From: Candidatus Kerfeldbacteria bacterium
Lineage (GTDB): Bacteria > Patescibacteriota > Patescibacteriia > SBBC01
Direction: 5' to 3'
Assembly: GCA_016207275.1 (NCBI GenBank)
Contig: JACQPY010000017.1
Coordinates: forward strand, 66,479-111,169
DNA length: 44,691 nucleotides
The number at the start of each line of letters is the position of its first letter. Positions within the stretch are counted from its first letter, which is position 1. Made by a program: the position numbers and the translations under genes. A model generated the notes under the pieces. It was not told the DNA's origin. It searched no databases and saw nothing but the letters and a program-made list of their open reading frames with translations. Below are positions 31,616 to 39,051 of this stretch, in pieces.

Positions 31616-31651
31616 CAACGCCCCGAGTCACACGGGGCGTTGCGTTTTTTT
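31616..31651 (+). terminator. Strong intrinsic terminator after the DUF5666 gene
   Basis: CAACGCCCCG-AGTCACA-CGGGGCGTTG, a perfect 10-bp stem, then GCG and seven T residues. It separates the plus-strand gene from the convergent dus gene, whose stop is at 31659. Confidence 0.9.
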
Positions 31652-31658
31652 CTGATGA

Positions 31659-32639
31659 TTAGGCTGGTAGCTGAGCCAGCAGGGTATGTACGTCATCGAG
31701 CGCATTGACCGTCGCCAACTGGCGGCGGGCGCGGGCGGCACCGGGCCGACCGCTCAAGTACCAGCCGAGGTGCTTGCGAAACTCGATCAGCGCTCGTTGG
31801 CCGCCGGCCGCCACCTGAGCGGCGTGTGCTGCCGCCACCGCGAAAACAGCTTCCCCGGGCAACGACTGAACTTGCTTATGCTGGAGGTAGTCCTTAACTT
31901 GTTGGAAAATCCACGGTCGGCCGAGGGCGCCGCGGGCAATCCCGAGGCCGTCGGCGCCGGTTTCGCCGAGCATCCGCGCGGCGTCGTCGGGAGTGCGGAT
32001 GCCACCGTTGGCCAGGACGATTCCTGGAAACTGTTCGGCCACGGCCTTAATCATCGCGGTGTCGACCGTGCCGTCAAAGCCGTGTTCGAAGGAACGGCCA
32101 TGAATCATGATGGCGGCGACGGGGAGATCCTTGATCGCCTTGACCAGGTCGACGGCAGTGTGGCAATCGTTGTCTGCGGGCTTGATTTCACGCCGCTCGC
32201 GGTGGATGCTCGTTCGAACCTTGATCGAGAGTGGAATGGAGAGCTCGCCCAATACCGCCTCGATTAGTTTTCGGGCGTAGGCCGGATCACGCAGCAGGGC
32301 CACGCCGGCCCCGTGACCAACCACCTTGTGGGCCGGGCAGCCGAAGTTGATATCGAGGCCGGCGAACCCGTGCGCCTGAACGATGTGGGCGGCTCGTCGA
32401 AAAACCTCGGCGTCCCGGCCGAAGATTTGGCAGACGATCGGCTGCTCGATTGGCTGGAACGCCATCTTGCGCCGAGCCGTCTGACTGCCGCGGACAATGG
32501 CCTCGGCCGAAATGAATTCGGTGTAGACCACGTCAGCACCGAACCGCTTGGCCACGGCCCGAAACGGCGCATCGGTCACCCCTTCCATCGGTGCCAGGGC
32601 CATCATGGGTTTTGGGAGTTGATTCCAGAAGTTAGTCAT
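31659..32639 (-). CDS. tRNA-dihydrouridine synthase (Dus family)
   Basis: 326 residues. FMN- and NADPH-dependent reduction of uridine in the tRNA D-loop. TIM-barrel motifs: MMALAPMEGVTDAPFRAVAK, VVYTEFISAEAI, VCQIFGRDAEVF, the catalytic Cys in LDINFGCPAHKV, IPLSIKVRT, MIHGRSF, LANGGIRTPDDA and the phosphate-binding ADGLGIARGALGRPWIF. The C-terminal helical domain (RALIEFRKHLGWYLSG) is present, so the protein is complete. It is DusB-like by length and motifs, but I leave the paralogue unassigned. Confidence 0.93.
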   Translation of the reverse strand: MTNFWNQLPKPMMALAPMEGVTDAPFRAVAKRFGADVVYTEFISAEAIVRGSQTARRKMAFQPIEQPIVCQIFGRDAEVFRRAAHIVQAHGFAGLDINFGCPAHKVVGHGAGVALLRDPAYARKLIEAVLGELSIPLSIKVRTSIHRERREIKPADNDCHTAVDLVKAIKDLPVAAIMIHGRSFEHGFDGTVDTAMIKAVAEQFPGIVLANGGIRTPDDAARMLGETGADGLGIARGALGRPWIFQQVKDYLQHKQVQSLPGEAVFAVAAAHAAQVAAGGQRALIEFRKHLGWYLSGRPGAARARRQLATVNALDDVHTLLAQLPA

Positions 32640-32647
32640 TCGGGTAG

Positions 32648-32671
32648 AAAAAATCGACGGTTCGTCGTCGA
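32648..32671 (-). terminator. Terminator of the 32685 gene
   Basis: On the minus strand: TCGACG-ACGAAC-CGTCGA, a 6-bp stem, followed by TTTTTT. It lies between the 32685 gene and the downstream dus gene. Confidence 0.7.
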
Positions 32672-32684
32672 CGGGCCAGTCAGA

Positions 32685-33209
32685 TTAGCACGAGCGTAGA
32701 CGGAGTTTCAAGGCGGCGTCGAGGTAGGTGCTGCCGTCCTTGGCGACCCAGACCGCTTTGCCGCCAGTCGTTTGGGGTAGGCAGACTGTGGTCGCGCCGC
32801 TCGGGGTATCGATGATGATGCTCTGAGAGGCGAATTGGACCGTTGTCGGTAAGGTGGTCTCCGCGGGGTTGAGCATCAGGATGGCCAGCGGGCCAGCCGG
32901 CGGCGTTTCGTTCGGCGGTGAAAACGTACCATCTTCCAATAGGCCGCCGGCAAAACGTCGGTTGAGATAAAAAGCAATTGGTCCGGGGTTGGCTTTTTCA
33001 TTACTGACCGCGCTCGAAAGGGCAGTGACGGTCAGGGGTTGCCGTCTCGTTGAAGTCGCGCGGTCGCGGTTGTACTCGACCAAGGCCAAGGCGCCCGTGG
33101 CCAACAAGGTTAGACCAAGCCCGAGGATAGCCACGAAGATGAAGATCACGCCGATGTTCGAGTGCGTGACGTACTGTTGAAGAAAATTGTTTTTTGGCGG
33201 CCCGTCCAT
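32685..33209 (-). CDS. Membrane-anchored hypothetical protein
   Basis: 174 residues. One N-terminal helix (NIGVIFIFVAILGLGLTLLATGALAL) after a short cytoplasmic stretch; the rest is extracellular beta-rich sequence (GPIAFYLNRRFAGGLLEDGT, PPAGPLAILMLNPAETTLPT, SQSIIIDTPSGATTVCLPQT) with two cysteines. No family recognised. Promoter TTGACC-N18-TAGACT ends 6 bases before the ATG, another leaderless arrangement. Confidence 0.75.
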   Translation of the reverse strand: MDGPPKNNFLQQYVTHSNIGVIFIFVAILGLGLTLLATGALALVEYNRDRATSTRRQPLTVTALSSAVSNEKANPGPIAFYLNRRFAGGLLEDGTFSPPNETPPAGPLAILMLNPAETTLPTTVQFASQSIIIDTPSGATTVCLPQTTGGKAVWVAKDGSTYLDAALKLRLRSC

Positions 33210-33215
33210 GCATCC

Positions 33216-33245
33216 AGTCTACTATGGGGTATCGAGCTTGGTCAA
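33216..33245 (-). promoter_or_regulatory. Promoter with leaderless start for the 33209 gene
   Basis: On the minus strand: TTGACC (33245-33240), 18-base spacer, TAGACT (33221-33216), then 6 bases to ATG 33209. It lies in the 39-base gap after cysS. Confidence 0.6.
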
Positions 33246-33248
33246 ACC

Positions 33249-34658
33249 CTAGCGAACGCGAATGGACGGACCGTCACTGGTGTCGTCGAGCACTCGACCG
33301 TGCGGTTCGAGCAGCTGATTGATATGGTGGCGCAGCTGGTCAGCTCGAGACCAGTTTTTGTCCGTGCGGGCTTGCTCCCGTTCAGCAATCAGTCTGGAGA
33401 GCCGTTCAGTCGTGGTCGCGTCGAGCGGCTGGAGGTGTGGTCGCTCAGCGGTGGCGGTCAAACCGAGGCCGAGCACACGGTCGAAGACCGCCAGTGACTG
33501 CAGTTTAGCTCGGCCCGGGTAATCGGAACGCAACATTTCGTGCAGGATAGCGAGTGCCTGCGGCGTGTCGAGGTCGTTGTTGACGGCCTGACGGAAACGT
33601 TCTTCAAACTCGGCGCAACCGATTCTCGGCTGCTCCGGGATTGAATCAACGAAGGCCCACAATCGTTTGAGCCCTTGGTCAGCGGCGGCCAGCGCGTCCC
33701 AGGAGAAGGCCAGCTTCGAACGGAAGTGCGTTTGCAATATCAGGTAGCGGAAGGCCCAGGGATGGAAACCTCGTTTGGCCACGTCGTCAAGGGTAAGCAT
33801 GTTACCTTCTGATTTCCCCATTCGTTGGCCAGGCAGTATCAGGAATTCGCCGTGCAGCCAATAACGAACAAACGGGTGCTTACCGGTGGCTGCTTCAGAC
33901 TGAGCAATTTCATTCTCGTGGTGGATCGAGATGTGGTCGATGCCGCCGGTGTGGAGGTCAAACTGCTCGCCGAGTTCTTTCATCGACATGGCCGAGCACT
34001 CAACATGCCAGCCAGGAAAGCCGACGCCCCAGGGACTACTCCACTCCATCTGCCGTTTGGCGCCGGGCGGCGAGAATTTCCAGAGGGCAAAATCGGTGGG
34101 CTGACGTTTGGCCGGGTTCACCTTGACGCGTGCGCCGGCCATTTTTTCCGCTACCCGTTGGCCGCTCAATTGTCCGTATCGCGGGAATTTGGCCGTATCA
34201 AAGTACAGACCGTCTGACGTTCGGTAGGTGAAGCCTTTTTCCTGGAGACGCTTAATCAGCTCAAGTTGCAGGGCGATCGTTTCGGTGGCCCTCAGGATGG
34301 TCGTTGGCTGGCGGACGTTGAGTCGTTCGAGATCGCGGAAGAATTCGTTTTCGTACTGACGGGCAATGGTAACGGCGTCGCGTTTTAGCGCGCGCGCGGC
34401 GCGCTCAATTTTATCCTCGCCCTCGTCGGCATCACTCGTCAGGTGACCGACATCGGTGATGTTCATCACGTGCTTGACTGCAAAGCGGTTGAACTCCAGG
34501 ACGCGACGGAGGACATCTTCAAAGACATACGTTCGAAGATTTCCCAGATGCGCCGTACCGTAGACGGTCGGGCCGCAGGTGTACAGACCAACGTGCGGGG
34601 GATTGATTGGTTGAAAGTTATCTAGTCGCCTGGTCAGCGTGTTGTAGAGTTTCAGCAT
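33249..34658 (-). CDS. cysS: Cysteinyl-tRNA synthetase
   Basis: 469 residues from ATG 34658, which follows the -10 box after 6 bases; the track start six codons upstream would precede the promoter. Class I synthetase: zinc ligands and motif in LYTCGPTVYG, HIGH equivalent in TAHLGNLRTYVFEDVLRR, substrate pocket FPGWHVECSAMSM and LHTGGIDHISIHHENEIAQ, KMSKS equivalent RMGKSEGN. The anticodon-binding C-terminal helical domain is shorter than in E. coli CysRS but ends with the usual EREQARTDKNWSRADQLR motif. Confidence 0.96.
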   Translation of the reverse strand: MLKLYNTLTRRLDNFQPINPPHVGLYTCGPTVYGTAHLGNLRTYVFEDVLRRVLEFNRFAVKHVMNITDVGHLTSDADEGEDKIERAARALKRDAVTIARQYENEFFRDLERLNVRQPTTILRATETIALQLELIKRLQEKGFTYRTSDGLYFDTAKFPRYGQLSGQRVAEKMAGARVKVNPAKRQPTDFALWKFSPPGAKRQMEWSSPWGVGFPGWHVECSAMSMKELGEQFDLHTGGIDHISIHHENEIAQSEAATGKHPFVRYWLHGEFLILPGQRMGKSEGNMLTLDDVAKRGFHPWAFRYLILQTHFRSKLAFSWDALAAADQGLKRLWAFVDSIPEQPRIGCAEFEERFRQAVNNDLDTPQALAILHEMLRSDYPGRAKLQSLAVFDRVLGLGLTATAERPHLQPLDATTTERLSRLIAEREQARTDKNWSRADQLRHHINQLLEPHGRVLDDTSDGPSIRVR

Positions 34659-34664
34659 AGGTGC

Positions 34665-34673
34665 ATTGTAGCA
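34665..34673 (-). promoter_or_regulatory. Extended -10 promoter, leaderless start for cysS
   Basis: On the minus strand: TGCTACAAT, then 6 bases and ATG 34658. No clear -35 box. Confidence 0.6.
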
Positions 34674-34680
34674 CAACGTT

Positions 34681-34935
34681 GTGTCTCCTCCCCTCGGCTA
34701 CCGCCGTATCCTCTCCACAAATGTGAAGGGGAGGCGTGTACCCCTCTCCGCAGCGCGGCGCTTACGTTGTTCGCACCGCTTGCTCCCCTCCCCTTGGAAA
34801 GGGGAGGCGTGTACCCCTCTCCGCAGCGCGGCGCTTACGTTGTTCGCACCGCTTGCTCCCCTCCCCTTGGAAAGGGGAGGCGTATTACGAAAAACCCTCC
34901 GGCGTTCCGCGCCCAGAGAGTTCTTCGCCTAGCTA
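34681..34935. repeat. 73-bp tandem repeat and palindrome cluster
   Basis: Two exact 73-bp units (34726-34798 and 34799-34871) plus a partial third unit to about 34885. Each unit contains AGGGGAGGCGTGTACCCCTC and GCTTGCTCCCCTCCCCTTGG, which fold back on each other. It belongs to the CCCCTCC/GGAGGGG family near the DUF559 genes. The two ORFs drawn through it exist because of the repeat and have no ribosome binding site. Confidence 0.85.
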
Positions 34936-34962
34936 GGGAGTGACCCTAGGTCAAAACCTGCC

Positions 34963-35112
34963 TTACAGGGTCGTGGCTAGGTTGGTCCACGCCGTCAGCC
35001 AGAGGCTGAGGAACGACACGATGGTCGCGCCAAGCAGGTAGCCGCCAGCCACTTCAACCATGACAGCCGGTTGTTTGGCCTGCTTAGTTGGCTGGGTCGG
35101 TTGCTGTTCCAT
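34963..35112 (-). CDS. Tiny single-span membrane protein
   Basis: 49 residues, below the ORF-track limit. ATG 35112 is preceded by AAAGGACA. A Gln/Pro/Thr-rich N-terminus (EQQPTQPTKQAKQPAVMVEV) is followed by one hydrophobic helix (GGYLLGATIVSFLSLWLTAW). Reading-frame length, RBS and amphipathic pattern support a real gene. It lies downstream of the Clp-like ATPase gene and could be an associated membrane subunit, but this is only positional. Confidence 0.55.
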   Translation of the reverse strand: MEQQPTQPTKQAKQPAVMVEVAGGYLLGATIVSFLSLWLTAWTNLATTL

Positions 35113-35139
35113 TGATTGTCCTTTCTGTTTTTGTCTTCG

Positions 35140-35203
35140 ATGCTTCGACTTCGCTCATCCTTCGAAAACGCTCCGGATGAGCCCCGGTCGAACGGGGCGA
35201 CCT
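35140..35203. repeat. Hairpin pair downstream of the Clp-like gene
   Basis: GCTCATCC-ttcgaaaacgct-region-GGATGAGC, followed by CCCCG-GTCGAA-CGGGG. No T-run follows on either strand. It resembles a GCTTCGACTTCGCTCATCC-type dispersed repeat. Confidence 0.5.
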
Positions 35204-36244
35204 TTATTGAGCCGATCCTGATTGAGCGCGCGGCGGCTCACCAGGTTGGTTCATCGAGGAAGGGGGAGGAGCCAGGGGAGGGGCCTCATCGCGGAACGCG
35301 ATCAGGTCATTCGTCCATTCTTTGACGATCGTCTGAATATCGCGTTTGGTAACCGTTGGTAGTTCGCTCGCCGGCGTCCGGGCGGGGTGGGTGATCGTTG
35401 CCAAGCGTACCATGGCGCCGGCCTCGTCAAGCAAATCAATGGCTTTATCGGGGAAGAAGCGGTCAACCAGGAATTGATCGGCTAACTTGACGGCCGCCGC
35501 CAGGGCATCATCACCGTATCGAACCTGGTGGTGCTGCTCGTACCGCTGCTTTAAGCCCTGGAGAATGGCCAGTGTTTCCGTCGCGTCTGGTTCTTCAACG
35601 ATAACCGGCTGAAACCGCCGTTCGAGCGTTGTGTCGTGCTCAATGTACTTGCGGTACTCTTCCATGGTCGTCGCGCCGACTACTTGCAAGTCGCCGCGGG
35701 CCAGCGAGGGTTTGAGGATGTCGGCCGCGTCAATCGCCCCGCTGGCCTGACCAGCCTCGGCCAAGGTGTGGATTTCGTCGACGAACAGGATGATCTGTCG
35801 TTGGGCCAAGATGATTTCGTCCATGACTGTTTTGAGTCGTTTTTCAAACTCGCCGCGGTACTTGGTGCCGGCGACCAAGCTGGATAAATCCAGGGCCAGC
35901 ACGCGCTTGTTGCGGAGCGGTTCGGGCACCTGGCCGTTGGCGATTTCGCTGGCCAGTTCTTCGACGATGGCGGTTTTCCCGACGCCGGAATCGCCGATCA
36001 GGACGGGATTGTTCTTGGTCCGGCGGGATAGGATTTGGATGACGCGGGCGATTTCGTGTCCGCGTCCGACGACCGGATCGAGCTGACCGGCGCGGGCCAG
36101 CTTGGTCAGGTCACGGGAGTACTGGTCGAGCGTCGGTGTCCGCGACGATTTTTCGCGAAGGTTTTCTCGGTACAACCACGCGCCGACCGCAGCAAACAGC
36201 AGGCCGACGAATACGTATCCAGCGTAAGGCGGAAGTTCGATCAT
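35204..36244 (-). CDS. Membrane-tethered single-AAA Clp-like ATPase
   Basis: 346 residues. Homologous to the first AAA+ module (NBD1) of Clp[23 protein letters not shown], Walker A GDSGVGKT (84-91), pore-loop region [13 protein letters not shown], Walker B ILFVDEIH (152-159), sensor 1 [15 protein letters not shown] and Arg finger TLERRFQPV. Unlike Clp proteins, it lacks the N-domain and the second AAA+ ring, and begins with a trans-membrane helix ([16 protein letters not shown]). The C-terminus has a Pro-rich tail. It could unfold or extract membrane or secreted proteins. It appears co-transcribed with the 36507 small membrane gene. Confidence 0.88.
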   Translation of the reverse strand: MIELPPYAGYVFVGLLFAAVGAWLYRENLREKSSRTPTLDQYSRDLTKLARAGQLDPVVGRGHEIARVIQILSRRTKNNPVLIGDSGVGKTAIVEELASEIANGQVPEPLRNKRVLALDLSSLVAGTKYRGEFEKRLKTVMDEIILAQRQIILFVDEIHTLAEAGQASGAIDAADILKPSLARGDLQVVGATTMEEYRKYIEHDTTLERRFQPVIVEEPDATETLAILQGLKQRYEQHHQVRYGDDALAAAVKLADQFLVDRFFPDKAIDLLDEAGAMVRLATITHPARTPASELPTVTKRDIQTIVKEWTNDLIAFRDEAPPLAPPPSSMNQPGEPPRAQSGSAQ

Positions 36245-36267
36245 GGTGTTGGTGTTGCGGTTGACGC

Positions 36268-36507
36268 CTACGGCGTCGTGAATGACCGGTCGGTCGAGGG
36301 GTCAGCCGGCGTCGGGGTCGCCTCGGTGTTTTTGGTCGGCGAAGTCAACGGAACGCTGAGGCCGCTCGACGAACGAGTCGCCAGGGTATAGATGGCCGCC
36401 GTGATGGTGGCCAGCACTACCACCATGGCCGTCGCGACCATCAGCCCAACTGAAATCTTGTGGGCGGTGGTTATTTCCGTGGTTGTTTCGAGGTTTGGTC
36501 GTGGCAT
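36268..36507 (-). CDS. Small single-span membrane protein
   Basis: 79 residues with one helix ([20 protein letters not shown]) and a Ser/Thr/Pro-rich outer segment ([20 protein letters not shown]). No family recognised. The stop is 23 bases before the Clp-like gene start, so it is probably the first gene of that operon. No strong Shine-Dalgarno sequence. Confidence 0.55.
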   Translation of the reverse strand: MPRPNLETTTEITTAHKISVGLMVATAMVVVLATITAAIYTLATRSSSGLSVPLTSPTKNTEATPTPADPSTDRSFTTP

Positions 36508-36550
36508 GAAGCGGCGTTACACTGTTTCCAGTTTAGGACGGTTCCGGAGT

Positions 36551-37477
36551 TTATTCAAGCAGGCGACGACGCTTAAAGAATTGACGGGCGGCAATACCGC
36601 TCAAGATAATCAGGCCGAGTAAGGTCCAGAAGGCGCCCGGTCCCTCAACCAGGGGCGTGCCGCGGGCCCGGACGGCAAAGAGGGTGGTGACCAAGGTCAT
36701 GAAAAAAATCATCACCGACATGGTGGTGAAAGTCCGCATGATGTCGTTCAGCTTGAAGGACATCAGCGATTCGTTGGTGTCGTGGATGGTGTCAATCGAT
36801 TCACGGTAGCTTTCGAGCAAGTCCCAAATTTCTTTCGTCCGATCAATGGTTCGTTGCAGCGACGGGATCGATTCTTTGGCCCCGGCTAAACCGTTGAGGT
36901 GGAGAATGTCGAGGACGCGCTTGAGTGTGTTTTTGTGGGTTTGGACGATGCGGCGAAAGTCAGTGATGTTTCGCCGAACCACCGCCACTTCGGCGACCAT
37001 CTGTTTTTCCTTGCCGCCGAAGACGGCTTGCTCGGCGCGGTGGATGTCGAGCGAAATGTGGTCGAGCATTGGGTAGAGGGAAACGACGAGGCGGTCGACC
37101 AGTTCGTGCAGTAGGCTGACGCTGGTCCCACCGATAGATTCGCGCAGATCGGCGTGGTCGGCAAATTGGTGACGGAGGGCGCTGAGCGGCGGCAGCCGAC
37201 CCTCGTCAACCGTGACCACGTAGTCCGGACCGACAAAAAAGTCAATCTCGCCGGCTTCGATCGCGCGGGTCTGCCGGTTGTAGACGGGGAAGAGCAGGAC
37301 TAAAAAAACGTAGTCCTTGTAGCGCTCAACTTTTTGACGCTGGCCTTGCTTACGACAATCAGCAATATCGAGCGGATGAAATGAAAACTCTTCGCCGAGA
37401 GCAATCAGCTCGGCGTCGGTTGGTTTATCGAGGTGCAGCCAGCGCACATGGTTGCTGCGGACTTCCGTTCGCGGCAT
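36551..37477 (-). CDS. CorA-like divalent-cation transporter without canonical GMN
   Basis: 308 residues from ATG 37477 (MPRTEV); the track start lies upstream of the promoter. CorA proteins form pentameric Mg2+/Co2+ channels. The N-terminal alpha/beta domain (WLHLDKPTDAELIALGEEFS, FHPLDIADCRKQGQRQKVER, FFVGPDYVVTVDEGRLPPLS) and the long stalk helix (LMSFKLNDIMRTFTTMSVMI) fit the family. Two C-terminal helices follow. The GMN motif expected at the end of the first helix is replaced by FAVRARGT, and the final loop reads VEGPGAFW, so ion selectivity is uncertain. Confidence 0.82.
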   Translation of the reverse strand: MPRTEVRSNHVRWLHLDKPTDAELIALGEEFSFHPLDIADCRKQGQRQKVERYKDYVFLVLLFPVYNRQTRAIEAGEIDFFVGPDYVVTVDEGRLPPLSALRHQFADHADLRESIGGTSVSLLHELVDRLVVSLYPMLDHISLDIHRAEQAVFGGKEKQMVAEVAVVRRNITDFRRIVQTHKNTLKRVLDILHLNGLAGAKESIPSLQRTIDRTKEIWDLLESYRESIDTIHDTNESLMSFKLNDIMRTFTTMSVMIFFMTLVTTLFAVRARGTPLVEGPGAFWTLLGLIILSGIAARQFFKRRRLLE

Positions 37478-37513
37478 GGTGTTTGTTTTTGCGGATATTG
37501 ATTTTGTAACAAC

Positions 37514-37542
37514 ATTGTAGCACGTTTTTTCATTTTTGGCAA
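37514..37542 (-). promoter_or_regulatory. Promoter of the CorA-like gene
   Basis: On the minus strand: TTGCCA (37542-37537), 17-base spacer, TGC-TACAAT (37519-37514). The predicted leader is about 30 bases. Confidence 0.65.
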
Positions 37543-37570
37543 GAGCGGGCGCAGGTCGTGCAGGTATGAT

Positions 37571-37607
37571 AAAGGGCGCTTGGAACATCGTGTTCCTTGC
37601 GCCCTTT
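37571..37607 (-). terminator. Long near-perfect inverted repeat, probable terminator of the 37635 gene
   Basis: AAAGGGCGC, TTGGAACA, a 3-base loop, then TGTTCCTT and GCGCCCTTT; only two bases are mismatched over a 17-bp stem. No long T-run follows, so efficiency is uncertain. It separates the secreted hypothetical from the corA promoter. Confidence 0.55.
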
Positions 37608-37634
37608 GAGGTCAGCGATGACCGTCCGAGGTCA

Positions 37635-38318
37635 TCAGCGACGAATGTTCGAGTAGGCCGGCTGGATCACGCCCCCGTAGATCACGCCCGTGCACCTGGG
37701 CCAGCCCTGGAGATCGAGTACTCTCCACGTCTTCACTCCCCAGCCGTAGGGGCTGATCATGGTGGTCCCGTACGGGCCAGGAATGATGCTCGGCGAGTTG
37801 CGTCCGCCGGACTTGGTCCAGCGGATGTCCACGCCGTCGACGTTTCCGCCCGGTATGAGTGCGATTTGCTCGCCGCAGGCCGGGACGGGGAACTTCCCGA
37901 GCATCACGTCCGTCCGCGGATCCGGGTGGTAGAGGAAGACCTCCAAGGTGGTGGCGGTTTTGTTGGTGAACGCCACCGGCACCAGGGGGTACGGGTTGTT
38001 CAGGCCGTAGTACGGAATCGGCACCTGGAATCGGTACCCTGGCACGTCACCCATGAAGTGTCCATTCATTCGGGTGAAGACGCCGAGCGTTTCCGGGTAG
38101 GCGACTCGGCCGCGGCCAGTGTAGGCCACCAGGAAAGCGTGGCTGGGATCGGCCGGCACGAGATACGTACCGTGCTCGACCAGGACCTCGGTCTCGTGCA
38201 CGACGCGGCGAACGTAGCCGGTGTCGCGCACGCGCTTGACCAGGTAGTACCCGTAGAAGCAGGACGTGTTGGCGAGACACAACGCCAGACTGACAAGGAG
38301 CAGCATGATTCGGTTCAT
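37635..38318 (-). CDS. Secreted or lipoprotein-like hypothetical protein
   Basis: 227 residues from ATG 38318, with AAAGGACG in front; the track start nine codons upstream lacks this. A hydrophobic signal ends at LANTSC, a poor but possible lipobox. The mature part is rich in Pro, Gly and Tyr (FQVPIPYYGLNNPYPLVPVA, GRNSPSIIPGPYGTTMISPY) with several small beta segments (HGTYLVPADPSHAFLVAYTG). No family recognised. The window from 38319 to 38446 holds no other feature. Confidence 0.65.
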   Translation of the reverse strand: MNRIMLLLVSLALCLANTSCFYGYYLVKRVRDTGYVRRVVHETEVLVEHGTYLVPADPSHAFLVAYTGRGRVAYPETLGVFTRMNGHFMGDVPGYRFQVPIPYYGLNNPYPLVPVAFTNKTATTLEVFLYHPDPRTDVMLGKFPVPACGEQIALIPGGNVDGVDIRWTKSGGRNSPSIIPGPYGTTMISPYGWGVKTWRVLDLQGWPRCTGVIYGGVIQPAYSNIRR

Positions 38319-38446
38319 TTTCGTCCTTTCGGTAGGCGTCCTCACTTTGGTGAGGCGCGGTCAGGATGTGCAACCGGAGCGTCAACTCTGAAACGGACCA
38401 GCATAGCACAACGGCAGAAAAAGTCAAGAGCAACAATAGTGTTCAA

Positions 38447-38475
38447 TTGAAAAAGTCGCTGATTTCTGCTATAAT
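38447..38475 (+). promoter_or_regulatory. Strong promoter for the TraG-like operon
   Basis: TTGAAA (38447-38452), a 17-base spacer ending TGC, and a perfect TATAAT (38470-38475). The strongest consensus promoter in the window. Confidence 0.8.
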
Positions 38476-38516
38476 TTAGGTACCGAAAACAAACTGCTAA
38501 CCTTAGCATTGCGACT

Positions 38517-39044
38517 GTGTCAAATGGAACGCCGGGTGGAGTAAACCGAGAGCCAGGACGCGACGACCAACTGCGTCCGGAGCTGTCTCGCCCTGAACAG
38601 GAGCGCCACGTTCAAGTCCGGACTGAGCATGAACCGTTGCCAGAAACCGAGTCCGAACGGATTGAACGAAAGATCCTTGAGACGCAGCGCGCGGCTGAAG
38701 TTCGTGAGCGACCAGCGGCGCTGCCAGCGGCCCAACCGTCTGCCCCTGCGCCAGTCGATCCGGTCGTTAAGGAAATCGAAAATATTCTGAGCGAAGACCT
38801 TGGACCGATCTACCGCGCCATGACGCCGGCCCAGCAGCGCGTTTTCAAAGTTGAGGGCGAACGGACGGCTACGGCCATTCGCCGCCTGCTCGAGCAGCTT
38901 AAAGTCAGAGCTAAAACCATTCTCGATTTGATTCGTCGGTGGCTGCGGGTCATCCCCGGTGTCAACAAGTTTTTTATGGAGCAGGAAGCGAAGATTAAAA
39001 CGGATAAGGTCATGGCGCTGCACGACCAGCTCCACCGCCAGTAG
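38517..39044 (+). CDS. Hypothetical protein upstream of the TraG-like ATPase
   Basis: 175 residues from GTG 38517. The N-terminal half is disordered and charged (PEQERHVQVRTEHEPLPETE, ALPAAQPSAPAPVDPVVKEI); the C-terminal half is helical (GPIYRAMTPAQQRVFKVEGE, ATAIRRLLEQLKVRAKTILD, LIRRWLRVIPGVNKFFMEQE). Without membrane helices or known motifs, it may be a cytoplasmic partner of the ATPase whose gene follows 7 bases later with an AGAGGA RBS. Confidence 0.75.
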   Translation: MSNGTPGGVNREPGRDDQLRPELSRPEQERHVQVRTEHEPLPETESERIERKILETQRAAEVRERPAALPAAQPSAPAPVDPVVKEIENILSEDLGPIYRAMTPAQQRVFKVEGERTATAIRRLLEQLKVRAKTILDLIRRWLRVIPGVNKFFMEQEAKIKTDKVMALHDQLHRQ

Positions 39045-39051
39045 AGGACCG

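Noticed and set aside
34726-34885. Possible CRISPR array
   Set aside because: The 73-bp units are directly adjacent, with no unique spacers; no cas gene is present.
34681-34936. Two overlapping plus-strand ORFs in the 73-bp repeats
   Set aside because: Their repeated peptides come straight from the tandem DNA repeat read in two frames, with no RBS.
37536-38450. 304-residue plus-strand ORF
   Set aside because: It lies opposite the 37635 gene, which has a signal peptide and RBS; the plus ORF has neither and runs through a terminator hairpin and the corA promoter.
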